Part shown: positions 1 through 8,100 of the stretch, one piece after another
How the letters are laid out: every line of letters begins with the position of its first letter
Numbering within the stretch: the stretch's first letter is position 1
Assembly (NCBI GenBank): GCA_007122185.1
Contig: SKUI01000248.1
Location: 1 to 15,660 of the forward strand
DNA from: Rhodothermia bacterium
GTDB lineage: Bacteria; Bacteroidota; Rhodothermia; Balneolales; Natronogracilivirgulaceae
Direction of reading: 5' to 3'
Length of the DNA stretch: 15,660 bases
Program-made: the position numbers and the translations under genes
Notes under the pieces: generated by a model
The model's input: the letters and a program-made list of their open reading frames with translations, nothing else
Databases searched by the model: none
What the model was told of the DNA's origin: nothing

Positions 1-236
1 AGCTCCCTGATGGATATGGTATCGGGGAAGGTGGTTGTTTCAGATTCGATTCCGACCTCTTTGCAGGCGCGGGTTTTGGCACCCACGTAGGTCCGGGATC
101 CCGGATCGTTGCCGATCAGTATGGCCTGAAGCATGGGGGGACGGTTGCCTCTGCCGACCCATTCCCTGACGTCATCGCGGACCTGTTGTCGCAGAATCTC
201 TGCTACTTTCTTACCATCGATAATATTTCTGGACAT
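1..236 (-). CDS. folD: FolD N-terminal part: methylenetetrahydrofolate dehydrogenase/cyclohydrolase, cut by window edge
   Basis: Reading the minus strand from the ATG at 236-234 gives 78 codons that run off the left edge. The peptide begins MSRNIIDGKKVAEILRQQ and contains IGNDPGSRTYVGAKTRACKE. That matches the FolD N-terminal domain: an 'IIDGK' opening, then the signature with substrate Tyr (Y50) and catalytic Lys (K54), then 'CKEVGI'. FolD is the cytoplasmic bifunctional enzyme that oxidises 5,10-methylene-THF to 5,10-methenyl-THF and hydrolyses it to 10-formyl-THF, feeding purine and formyl-Met synthesis. The C-terminal NAD(P)-binding half lies outside the window. The start follows ptsN by 23 bp on the same strand, so the two are probably co-transcribed. 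It has the only convincing Shine-Dalgarno-like sequence in the window (AGAGGTGA, about 9-10 nt upstream). The family call is secure; the gene's integrity cannot be judged. Confidence 0.93.
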   Translation of the reverse strand, partial: MSRNIIDGKKVAEILRQQVRDDVREWVGRGNRPPMLQAILIGNDPGSRTYVGAKTRACKEVGIESETTTFPDTISIRE

Positions 237-259
237 GGGGAAGGGTCACCTCTGCCGTT

Positions 260-730
260 TCAGATCCGCACAAAGTGTTCTTCCTCTGCCTGGAACAATT
301 CAATGATATTTCGGGAATTGTCACTTTCAAGGAGTTTTTCCCGAAAGGCCGAGCTGTTGAGCAGTCGGGATATGCGGCTTAGCATTTTTATATGGACACT
401 GTTCTGGGATTCGGGTCCGACAAGAAGAAACAGGATTGAAACCGGTTCGCCGTCAATGGCATTATACGCTACCGGCTCCTGCAATCTGCCAAAGGCAGCA
501 TATGTTTCCGTGAGGTGCCTGCATTTGCCGTGTGGAATGGCCAGGCCTTTCCCGACGCCGGTTGACATGATACTTTCCCGTTCCATTACCGCTTTTTTGA
601 CGGCAGCAACGGTTTCATCGTCCAGTCTGGCAGACAGGGTATTCACCAGGCTGGTTATGGCTTCCTCCTTGCTCCTGGCGGCAAGATCCGGAATCACATT
701 GGTGCTGTCCAGAAGATTACTGATTTTCAT
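260..730 (-). CDS. ptsN: PTS EIIA domain protein, PtsN-like (EIIA-Ntr/fructose-mannitol class)
   Basis: This 156-residue protein is a single EIIA type-2 domain, about the usual length for stand-alone PtsN proteins. The diagnostic phosphorylation motif is GVGKGLAIPHGK at residues 58-69, with H67 as the phospho-accepting histidine. The N-terminus (MKISNLLDSTNVI) and the 'SKEEAITSLVNTL' helix fit the family, as does 'ILFLLVGPES' downstream. Such proteins take phosphate from HPr/NPr. In the absence of a cognate EIIB/EIIC they act mostly as cytoplasmic regulators (nitrogen/potassium/stress signalling in proteobacteria). No EIIB, EIIC, HPr or EI gene is visible, so a regulatory role is an inference. 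It is first in a minus-strand pair with folD. A sugar-specific EIIA is the alternative if transport genes lie elsewhere. There is no clear Shine-Dalgarno, only an AAAGAG stretch. Confidence 0.88.
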   Translation of the reverse strand: MKISNLLDSTNVIPDLAARSKEEAITSLVNTLSARLDDETVAAVKKAVMERESIMSTGVGKGLAIPHGKCRHLTETYAAFGRLQEPVAYNAIDGEPVSILFLLVGPESQNSVHIKMLSRISRLLNSSAFREKLLESDNSRNIIELFQAEEEHFVRI

Positions 731-766
731 GTAAAACTCTTTTTATCAAACCCGAAAAAAACATAT

Positions 767-799
767 CAAATATACTGATGATATGGCATTTTTTCACAA
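767..799 (-). promoter_or_regulatory. Candidate Bacteroidota-type promoter for ptsN-folD
   Basis: On the minus strand, TATATTTG (774 to 767) matches the Bacteroidota -7 element TAnnTTTG exactly, about 37 nt upstream of the ptsN ATG. A TTG (799-797) lies 22 nt further upstream and could serve as a weak -33 element, but the spacing is slightly long and the first T is missing. The A/T-rich setting favours it. This is pattern matching only. Confidence 0.33.
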
Positions 800-920
800 T
801 ATATTCTGTCCGGTTCCCTGAGGGCCAATGCGGTTGCAGGTATGGGTGCCGGTGCCGAATGTTTCGGTGGCTGCCCGGCATTACCGGCCGGCTGAACGGT
901 ACGAAATATGCTGGCATTAA

Positions 921-949
921 AACTGATACCGTAGTACTTTTAGTATAAT
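921..949 (+). promoter_or_regulatory. Candidate promoter for the ccmB-holB run
   Basis: A perfect TATAAT stands at 944-949, 17 nt upstream of the ccmB ATG at 967. The expected -35 position (about 921-926, AACTGA) is poor. If used, transcription would begin near 955-957 and leave a leader of only about 10 nt without a Shine-Dalgarno. That is consistent with the SD-poor starts elsewhere but makes the call tentative. Confidence 0.22.
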
Positions 950-966
950 CTGTTACTATACCATCC

Positions 967-1635
967 ATGCTGCTGCAATCTCAGTCACTTGCTGTTTTCA
1001 TTAAGGATTTTCGTCTCGAGTGGCGATCCCGTTTTGGCGTGAGTACCGTGCTGGCTTTTATCGCGTCCACCCTGCTTGTTGTACTGTTTTCACTGCGCGC
1101 CGACCTTCTGTCAGTATCCGTCCAGAGCGGACTGGTGTGGATCATTATTCTTTTTGCGTCACTCACCACTCTTTCCAGGGTATTTGTAAGTGAAAGTGAA
1201 CGTGGCACCATGGACTTGCTGCGGCTCAATGCACCGGCCACAAGCGTGTTAATTGGTAAATTGGTTTACAATTTCCTTTTCACGCTCCTTATCACCGGTA
1301 TCACTCTTTTTCTATTTACGGTGATGGTGAACATGACGGTATTCCGACCGCTGCTGCTTTTGGCCGTGGTGGTGCTGGGGTCGTCCGGGCTGGCCGGCGC
1401 CACTACCATGCTGGGAGCGCTGGTGTCGCAGGCGGTCCGCAAGGGCGCGGTCTTTCCCGTACTGGCGCTTCCGCTGCTTATTCCATTGATGCTGTTATTG
1501 GTGAGGGTGACGGCAGCGGTTTTTGTTGCGGAAGATGCGGTTTCCTACGTCAATGATCTTGCGGCACTCATCGGTTTTACGGGCGTGACCATATCCGCAT
1601 CCGTTCTTTTATTTGACAATTTATGGGAAGATTAA
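967..1635 (+). CDS. ccmB: CcmB-like heme exporter membrane subunit (cytochrome c maturation)
   Basis: This is a 222-residue, very hydrophobic protein with about six predicted membrane helices (roughly residues 26-44, 51-69, 100-122, 128-150, 160-180 and 197-216). The cytoplasmic loop RVFVSESERGTMDLLRLNAP (71-90), followed by 'IGKLVYN', is characteristic of CcmB. CcmB is the permease subunit that pairs with the CcmA ATPase, and with CcmC/CcmD, to release holo-CcmE during c-type cytochrome maturation. Length fits the family (about 220). No ccmA, ccmC or ccmE lies beside it in this window; the next gene, holB, begins 9 bp after the stop. The ATG at 967 has no Shine-Dalgarno but places the first helix correctly, and no in-frame upstream start looks better. 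A different small ABC-2-type permease is possible but less likely, given the loop motif. Confidence 0.85.
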   Translation: MLLQSQSLAVFIKDFRLEWRSRFGVSTVLAFIASTLLVVLFSLRADLLSVSVQSGLVWIIILFASLTTLSRVFVSESERGTMDLLRLNAPATSVLIGKLVYNFLFTLLITGITLFLFTVMVNMTVFRPLLLLAVVVLGSSGLAGATTMLGALVSQAVRKGAVFPVLALPLLIPLMLLLVRVTAAVFVAEDAVSYVNDLAALIGFTGVTISASVLLFDNLWED

Positions 1636-1644
1636 ACAATCACC

Positions 1645-2898
1645 ATGTCTGACGAAGCAACCAAACAAGATAACAAGCCTGTTGACCTGCCGAATGGCAA
1701 GACCGGCATGGTTGGATCCCGGCGGCTGATCGGACAGGAACGGCTCCGCGAACAGATGTGGCGTGTGCTTGAGGAAGATCGCATCAGTCACGCCTACCTG
1801 ATCAGCGGTCCGCCCGGTTCGGGGAAAAAGGCGCTGGCACTTGCGTTTGCCGAAGCCATAAATGGCGTATCAAATCTCGGCGAACCGGCTCCGAGGGCCC
1901 GTTCGGATCGCCGTTCGTGGTACTTCCACCCTGACATCCACCTCTTTCTTCCGTTGCCGTCGATTGCCAGCCGGGACGAGCTGGGTGCCCGGGTAGCATT
2001 GCTGGCTGAGGATCCGTATGAAATCGTGGACTTTGCGATGCGCCCCTCGCTTACGTCACAGGATGACACCAAAAATCGCCGTGCGTTCTACTCTGTTGAT
2101 TATTTCAATGATGAGGTGCGAAGGGCGGCCTATTTGCGGCCCAATGAAGGCCGTCGCAACATCGTGATCATCACCAACATAGAGACGATGCGAAAAGAGG
2201 TCGTCAACTCCTTCCTCAAGCTGCTGGAGGAACCGGGAGAGCAGGTGATGTTCATCCTGACCACGGACAAGATCAATGCGTTGCTGCCCACCGTTATATC
2301 CCGTTGCCAGCTGCTGGCCTGCCAGCCGCTGCAACCCGATGAGATATTTCAGGGGCTGACGGCATATGACGGCATCGCGGAACCCGATGCGCGTTTTCTT
2401 TCGCGTATTGCCGGTGGCAATTACAGCTACACCCGTTTCTATGACCTGGAAACCCTGCAGGAAAATCGTGAGGATATTATCCGCTTTTTGCGCATGTCCT
2501 ATACGGTGGATGTGGGGGGCATCCTTGAAATGAGTCAGAAATGGCAATCCGGATACAACAAAGAGGGTCAGCTGGCCATCATCAACATGATCGAGATGTT
2601 TCTTAGGGATATAGCGCTCTACTCGGGCGGCGCCGGCGAGGCGTTAATTACGAACAGCGACCGTCTGGATGTGATCGGGAATTTCTGTAAAGGACTCAAA
2701 GATGCACGTATTAAGGATATGCTTGAAACATTGGAGGAGGCGCGTGCGTTGCTGAATCAGAACATCCAGCCGCGACTTGTCTTCACCGTGATGGCCAACC
2801 GGTTCTCTGCCTGGATGCGCGGATCAGAAGCCGTTATATCTGATGCCGATCCCTGGCGGCATTTGCCGGCGAAAACCGAAATAACAGAAACCCGATAA
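1645..2898 (+). CDS. holB: DNA polymerase III delta' subunit (clamp loader), without the zinc-binding module
   Basis: A 417-residue AAA+ protein. After a roughly 25-residue polar leader comes the usual opening (LIGQERLREQ). It is followed by a Walker A motif GPPGSGKK (55-62), a degenerate Walker B (IVIITNIETM, 173-182), LLEEP (193-197) and the clamp-loader SRC motif (219-221), whose Arg supplies the inter-subunit arginine finger. 'HPDIHLFLP' (95-103) resembles the HPD(L/V)H segment of Bacteroidota delta' proteins. Delta' is the stator of the DnaX-delta-delta' complex that loads the beta clamp on DNA. No cysteine lies between Walker A and HPDIH, where the family normally has a four-cysteine zinc module. 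The gene is tightly spaced (9 bp) after ccmB. The C-terminal third (collar region) is less conserved. A DnaX identity is unlikely because the protein lacks the zinc site, has a weak Walker B and is short. Confidence 0.87.
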   Translation: MSDEATKQDNKPVDLPNGKTGMVGSRRLIGQERLREQMWRVLEEDRISHAYLISGPPGSGKKALALAFAEAINGVSNLGEPAPRARSDRRSWYFHPDIHLFLPLPSIASRDELGARVALLAEDPYEIVDFAMRPSLTSQDDTKNRRAFYSVDYFNDEVRRAAYLRPNEGRRNIVIITNIETMRKEVVNSFLKLLEEPGEQVMFILTTDKINALLPTVISRCQLLACQPLQPDEIFQGLTAYDGIAEPDARFLSRIAGGNYSYTRFYDLETLQENREDIIRFLRMSYTVDVGGILEMSQKWQSGYNKEGQLAIINMIEMFLRDIALYSGGAGEALITNSDRLDVIGNFCKGLKDARIKDMLETLEEARALLNQNIQPRLVFTVMANRFSAWMRGSEAVISDADPWRHLPAKTEITETR

Positions 2899-2917
2899 TA
2901 GAACAGAAACCCGATAA
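2883..2917 (+). repeat. Two 16-bp direct repeats spanning the holB stop codon
   Basis: AACAGAAACCCGATAA occurs perfectly at 2883-2898 and again at 2902-2917, separated by TAG. The first copy ends with the holB TAA stop at 2896-2898, and the spacer supplies a second stop in frame. It looks like a small tandem duplication of the end of the gene. Confidence 0.9.
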
Positions 2918-2932
2918 AAAAAACTAAACCGG

Positions 2933-2948
2933 CACTGCAAGTGCAGTG
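2933..2948. repeat. Palindrome CACTGCA-AG-TGCAGTG in the dapF leader
   Basis: Seven-base arms are perfectly complementary around a 2-nt centre; as RNA this could form a six-pair stem with an AAGT loop. It lies between holB and dapF and overlaps the possible GTG start at 2946, ending 9 nt before the ATG at 2958. There is no T-run after it, so it is not a standard intrinsic terminator. It could be an operator-like site or a leader hairpin. Confidence 0.5.
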
Positions 2949-2957
2949 TCTGATGCC

Positions 2958-3836
2958 ATGTCACACCCAATTGATTTCGTAAAAATGCACGGTGCCGGCA
3001 ATGATTTCATTGTGATGGATGCCCGACCAGCGGATTTTCCTGTTGCTCAGATCCTGGATCAGATACCCGGCCTGTGCCATCGCAGAACCGGGATAGGTGC
3101 TGACGGCGTACTTCTGCTCCTTCCGTCGGATGAAGCGGATTACACCATGCAGTACCTCAATGCAGACGGTTCGGAGGCAGGAATGTGCGGTAACGGCGCG
3201 AGGTGCCTGGCTCGCTTTGCCATGAATCGGGGCCTTCCCGCGAAACTTGTCTTTACAGCAAATGAGCTTCGTTACCGGGCGGAGGTATTTGAACAGTATG
3301 TTTCGATCTATTTTCCTGTTAAGCCTGAACCGGTAGTCAAAATCATCGATGGTGTGACCTGGTTTGAGATCCATTCAGGCACCGAGCATGTGGTTTCCAT
3401 CGACCAGGAGTACATGAAAGCCACCAATCGCTTTTTCCGGGAAAAGGGAAGACTTATCCGCAACAGGATTGACCTCTTCCCTTCCGGAACCAACGTGAAT
3501 TTTGCCTCTATCCTGGATCAGAACCGGCTGCGGCTGGTTACCTATGAACGCGGAGTTGAGGACCTGACACTTGCCTGTGGCACCGGGGCCATAGCCACCG
3601 CAATAGCACGAAGCCACGCCGATATCACTGAAAACGCAGAAGCGGATCCGAAAGCGCCTCCCTTCCCAGAAGCGCACTCACCCCCTGAGGTGGATCACCA
3701 TATTCAGATTGATTGTCCGGGGGGGCCGCTTGAAGTTTCTTTTTCGGTTGTCAGGGAAAACGACAAACCCGTCTACAAAAATATCATCCTTCACGGACCA
3801 GCTGTCACGGTCTACGAGGGACGCGTTACCTTGTAA
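2958..3836 (+). CDS. dapF: Diaminopimelate epimerase
   Basis: DapF interconverts LL- and meso-diaminopimelate in the cytoplasm, the last step before lysine and the supply of meso-DAP for peptidoglycan. With the ATG at 2958 the protein has 292 residues, slightly above the usual 270-285. It opens with KMHGAGNDF and carries both catalytic cysteines: MCGNGARC (first Cys about residue 77) and ACGTGA (second Cys about 207). Between them lie FPSGTNVNF and ERGVE. The PLP-independent two-cysteine mechanism is therefore intact. A proline/acid-rich loop of roughly 25 residues after the second cysteine accounts for the extra length. An in-frame GTG at 2946 would add four residues, but it sits inside a palindrome, so I prefer the ATG. 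Neither start has a clear Shine-Dalgarno. The plug-like gene starts 4 bp after the stop and is probably co-transcribed. Confidence 0.95.
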   Translation: MSHPIDFVKMHGAGNDFIVMDARPADFPVAQILDQIPGLCHRRTGIGADGVLLLLPSDEADYTMQYLNADGSEAGMCGNGARCLARFAMNRGLPAKLVFTANELRYRAEVFEQYVSIYFPVKPEPVVKIIDGVTWFEIHSGTEHVVSIDQEYMKATNRFFREKGRLIRNRIDLFPSGTNVNFASILDQNRLRLVTYERGVEDLTLACGTGAIATAIARSHADITENAEADPKAPPFPEAHSPPEVDHHIQIDCPGGPLEVSFSVVRENDKPVYKNIILHGPAVTVYEGRVTL

Positions 3837-3840
3837 TATA

Positions 3841-5136
3841 ATGATGCGCATTTTTTCAGCCTTGGTGAGTTCCTGTTTATTGTTATTTATATTTACAACT
3901 TGCAGTGTAGAGCGGGTTTCTCAAGTGGATATGGTTGATGAGCCGCATCAACTCGATAACAGCCCGATGGTACTGGGGCAGGTTCTTCCACCTGATAACA
4001 TCAAGAGCATACAGCTATACCGGGGAGAGAGAAAAGACAATCTGCCATCCATTGAACTCGGCAGTGGTGACTTTCTGACCCTCCGGTTTGATGAGTTGGG
4101 TGGAACTTCGCGTCTGTTCCGGGTGCGGGTCCGGCACCGCAATGCGGACTGGTCGGACAGTCGCCTGATGACGGATTTTTATCTTCGCGGGTATCGGGAG
4201 GATCTGATAGAGGGTGGTCGGCCGAGCAGTGTGCAGGATCCTCACTATATGCATTACGAATACCAGTTTCCCAACCAGAATATGCAGCTTCGGCTGAGTG
4301 GCAATTATCTGCTTGAGGTTCTTGAGTACGAGACCTCCAACGTTCTGTTTTCCGTTCCCTTTTTTGTTCATGAGAATGCCGGACGCATGGAGATCACACT
4401 GGAAGAGCTATATGGCCTGGATGAACGTTATGTAGTCCATCATCAGCCATTTGTCCGGTTCGGGTATCCCTCGTATGTGATCTCGCCTGTGACTGATTTG
4501 TCGATCTACTTTGCACAGAACAGGTTCTGGGGCCGGGCAAGGCAGGCCGACGAGCTGGATATGTCGGAATCGGGGGTCTTCCGGGCCTACCTTTCACGTC
4601 CCGAATCGTTTGTTGGGGTGTATGAGTTCCGTCCCCTTGACCTTAGAAGATATGATACCGGTGGACCGGAAGTGGTGGAGGTCCGCAGCGGCACCATTCC
4701 TCCGCAGGTATGGCTGTTCCGGGATGTGGTGAACCTGGATGTCAATCCACGCAGGCGTACGCCGGTGACGCACGGTATTCCGCGGGACGATCGACGCGCA
4801 CGTTATGTGGATGTGCGTTTCGAGCTGGAATTGCCTGAAAGAGAAGCAACGGACCTGCCTGTTTACGTGTACGGACCGTTCAACAACTGGACCATATACG
4901 AGGAGAACAGGATGGAATACCAGTCATCCACCGACTCTTATAGAGGAAGAGCGGTAATTAAAGAGGGGGAATACGACTACAAGTACGCACTGGTGGAGCG
5001 CGGCCGGATTGACGACCTGCGTTTGGATGCCAGTTTTGCCTCCACAGCACAGGAATACGCAGCCATGGTCTATTTTCGCGATCCCGGGCTGCAGGCGGAC
5101 CGGCTGCTTCAGCTGGACTCCGGACGGGCACGCTGA
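3841..5136 (+). CDS. Type IX secretion plug-domain protein (former DUF5103), probable lipoprotein
   Basis: Starting at the ATG at 3841, 4 bp after dapF, the product has 431 residues. A longer frame from 3709 would overlap dapF and bury the signal peptide, so I reject it. The N-terminus is a lipoprotein-like signal: basic start, hydrophobic core and FTTC, with Cys at residue 21. The lipobox is imperfect because Thr precedes Cys. Residues about 54-178 follow the T9SS plug first domain: IKSIQLY, 'ELGSGDFLTLRFDEL', 'RHRNADWSDSRL', 'MHYEYQFPN', LSGNY and 'PFFVHE'. Near the C-terminus (about 340-385), VYVYGPFNNW followed by 'YRGRAVIKEGEYDYKYAL' resembles a CBM48/AMPK-type beta-sandwich. In Flavobacterium the Plug protein closes the periplasmic side of the SprA translocon when it is not engaged; a similar role here is inferred from family membership. 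No other T9SS gene is in the window. Confidence 0.83.
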   Translation: MMRIFSALVSSCLLLFIFTTCSVERVSQVDMVDEPHQLDNSPMVLGQVLPPDNIKSIQLYRGERKDNLPSIELGSGDFLTLRFDELGGTSRLFRVRVRHRNADWSDSRLMTDFYLRGYREDLIEGGRPSSVQDPHYMHYEYQFPNQNMQLRLSGNYLLEVLEYETSNVLFSVPFFVHENAGRMEITLEELYGLDERYVVHHQPFVRFGYPSYVISPVTDLSIYFAQNRFWGRARQADELDMSESGVFRAYLSRPESFVGVYEFRPLDLRRYDTGGPEVVEVRSGTIPPQVWLFRDVVNLDVNPRRRTPVTHGIPRDDRRARYVDVRFELELPEREATDLPVYVYGPFNNWTIYEENRMEYQSSTDSYRGRAVIKEGEYDYKYALVERGRIDDLRLDASFASTAQEYAAMVYFRDPGLQADRLLQLDSGRAR

Positions 5137-5183
5137 AACAGCTAACAGTCAGAGGCAGGACCCGACGCCGACTAAATCTCTGG

Positions 5184-8100
5184 TCAGAAGTCGAGCCCGA
5201 TACTGAAGTAGTGGACACGGCGCCCAAATCCGGTACCTCCTTCGATATCCAGCGGCCAGGCCAGGTCATACCGGAAAGGAAGTCCCAGCAGGATGGTGCG
5301 AAGACCGAATCCGGTACCGGCAAGAATGGCATCACGACTGGTTCCGTCCCATGCCGCACCCATATCAAAAAACATGGTGCCCTGGATGTTGTACAGCGGA
5401 ATGATCGGGATGGGGCCAGGCAGCATGGCTGCAATGAGCGGGAAACGGAATTCGGCATTAAACAATCCGAACCGGTTGCCGATCGCAGAGTTGAAAAAGT
5501 GTCCGCGCAGCGGCAGGGCAGGAATGGTGAAGAAGATATCCTCCAGCCGGTCGGTCTGCAATGAACCTTCGGCCCAGCGGAAATTGATCCAGTTCTGAAT
5601 GCCTCCCATGAAAAAATTCTGGGCATCCGGGCCGAACGAAGCAGCCCCGGTACCGCGAAAAGCGAAGACATATCCCATGCCAAGATGGAAATATTGCCGG
5701 AAATCACCGATTACCGAGGCAAATCCGATCACATCCGAGGTGATGGGCGGACTTCCGGTCAGGCTGATGGCATAACGTCTGCCAGACAGAGGAGCGAGGA
5801 ATCCCGGCCGAGTCAGATCACGTGTGAATGTCACTTCCGGATACAGGAAATAGGTATCATCCGAGTCAGAAACATTGGCATACACGAGGCTGAAATCCCG
5901 TGAGATATTGATCAGGTTGATTCCGTAATCGATTCTTGTGAACTTGTTGAGCGGATACTGGAACTGTAGCCCGCCGCCATAAAAACGGTACCGCACCTGT
6001 TCGAAGTCACTGAAGTCGCGACTCAACACCAGGAAATTTCGTGAGGTGTGGAAGTAACGCACCAGGTAATTTGTCCGGTTGGCATAATAACCGTAGCTGA
6101 CTTCGTAGTCACTGTTACGCAGGTCAAACTGAAGGTTGGTGATCAGGTTGATGCGATGATCGCCAAGCAAGTCGGAAAAGGTGAAGGCGGCAAGTGCATA
6201 CGTTCCGTAGAAAGTGGATACCCCGCCGGCGGCATACGTGATGTCCGGAGAGAATTCCAACCGGTAACGCCGCGGTATGAAGCGACCATCATCGGTGCGG
6301 GTCGGCTTATCTTCCCGCACCTGTTCCAGGTGCGTTGTGGTGACAAGGTCGTCCAGGTCGTCACCAAACACATAATTTCTGAAATCAATCACATCCTCGT
6401 CCACTTCGGCGGTATCTGCTGCCACCGGGTCGTCTTCGACATCATCAGGCGGATCCAGCTCCCTCTCTTGTTCGAGGATAAGGTCCATGATAGACGAAGT
6501 CTGCCGCACGAGCTCGGTTGCACTCATGCGGTGCAGATCGTCGTCAAACATCTGGAAAGCAAGTCCAATGGCGGGGACACGTTGCTCAACCGGTTCACGA
6601 AGGCGTCGTTCCGCCCAGTGGTTGCGCTGCAGCGTTTCTGTTTTGCGCCGTTCAAACGGATTGTCGATGGTGAAAATATGGACAAATCCCCTGTTAAAGG
6701 AATTGATGGCAAGCAGGTCTCCGTCCGCGCTGATTGACATCTGCATGACCCCGGTCACCAGGTCCGTGAGCGGGTAGCTCGTCCGGGTTTCCAGGTCCAT
6801 TTCGTAGACATTCGGAATACCGTTCTGATCGGAAACATAGATGAGCCGGCCATCCTGCGTCATTATGGGCCGGGACTCATTCCAGTTCGGGGTGCTTGTC
6901 AGGCGCGTGGCACGATTGGACCCAAGCCGGAGCATGTAAATATCACTCTGGTTGATATTGGGGTTCAGCAGTACGTTGTAATTTGTCCGGAATGTATTCA
7001 CCTGGGTGTGCGGCCCACGGTCCGACGCAAAAAGTATGTATTCCGAGTCATTGGACCACGCGGGATCCCAGTCGCTGAACACGTCATTAGTGGCACTGAG
7101 GAAGTCGCCATTTTCCAGGTTGTATACATAAATGTTGGTAAAGGGTCCGTCGTTGCCCTGGAAAGCGATCTTCCTGCCGTCTGGCGACCATGCCACGGAT
7201 CCGATAGCATCGAGTTGCGGGAAGACGATTTTCTGCACTTCCTCGGTCCGATAGTCCACAATGGCGAGGTCCACGGATCCGCCGGAACGTGTGGAAAGGG
7301 CAATTTTTCTTCCATCCGGTGACCAGGTGAGGTTTGGCCTGAGAATGTTGAGCTCTTCAAAATCAACATTGTCCTCACCCCGGATCAGCGTTTTAATGCG
7401 GCTTCCGTCACGCGCATTGAGTACGATCACGTCAAAAAAGCCACGGGCATTTGAGATCATGGCTATACGGTCGCCCTGCGGTGATACCGCAGGGCTGGTG
7501 TTGTATGCCCGGCGAAACCGGTCTGTGGTAATAAGCCTTCCGATCTCACGCAAGTCTTCACGGATGGCAATTTCCGGGAAATATGTTTTCCGCAGCGAGT
7601 CCTGAAAGCGCTCGTTGAGTTCGCTCATAGTGAGGCCCAGGGACTGCCGCAAACCCGCTTCCACACTTCTGGTCTGGCGGACGTTCTGGAGGATCTCCCC
7701 TATTTTTTCGCGTCCATATTCTTCGACGATAAAATTCCAGAAAGCTTGTCCGCCACGATAGGCCATGAACCCGCCCATTTGTTGTATTGGCGGCATCATG
7801 TTGTTCATTACCGCCTCACGCATGAACATATCGGTGTCGGTATCCCATCCAAGCGAAACGTATTCTGACAGTCCTTCCTCGAACCAGAGCGGGATCACAA
7901 GCTGGATGTTGTTCTGAATAATGGCCTGGATCGATCCCCCGTAAAACAGATCGTTGAATATGGCATGGACAAGTTCATGGTGCAGGACCTGCCTGTAATC
8001 GCCAAAATTGCCCATGAACGGAATGGTAATCCGGTTCTTGAACTTGTCGGTGACACCGCCTATGCCCTGGGCGTCGACCGGGAGCGGCACGACATTGGTC

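Larger units (their letters stand above)
731..966. other. Divergent intergenic region ptsN/ccmB
   Basis: This 236-bp region holds the promoters for both directions. Its flanks (731-807 and 901-966) are A/T-rich, while 808-900 is G/C-rich and can fold. One hairpin is CCGAA-TGT-TTCGG (855-867), which can extend by two G-T pairs, and CCGG repeats occur at 875-878, 884-887 and 888-891. I recognise no known riboswitch or small RNA here. Confidence 0.5.

Noticed and set aside
186..734. 182-codon plus-strand open frame
   Set aside because: It is antisense to folD and ptsN, both identified by active-site motifs.
778..948. 56-codon plus-strand frame with a cysteine-rich CGCRYGCRC motif (residues 18-26)
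   Set aside because: It has no Shine-Dalgarno, runs through the candidate ccmB promoter, and has no recognisable family. The cysteines follow from G/C-rich repeats.
3709..3840. Upstream extension of the plug-like gene to the ATG at 3709
   Set aside because: It would overlap dapF by about 130 bp and put 44 residues before a clear signal peptide.
5137..5183. Bidirectional intrinsic terminator in the convergent gap
   Set aside because: Only short imperfect stems are present and there is no T-run on either strand.
4958..5707. 249-codon minus-strand open frame across the convergent junction
   Set aside because: It overlaps the end of the plug-like gene and the barrel C-terminus in another frame, and both of those are well supported by motifs.
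6048..6737. 229-codon plus-strand open frame
   Set aside because: It is antisense to the propeller/linker/barrel junction of the 1080-residue protein, and its composition follows that gene's codons.
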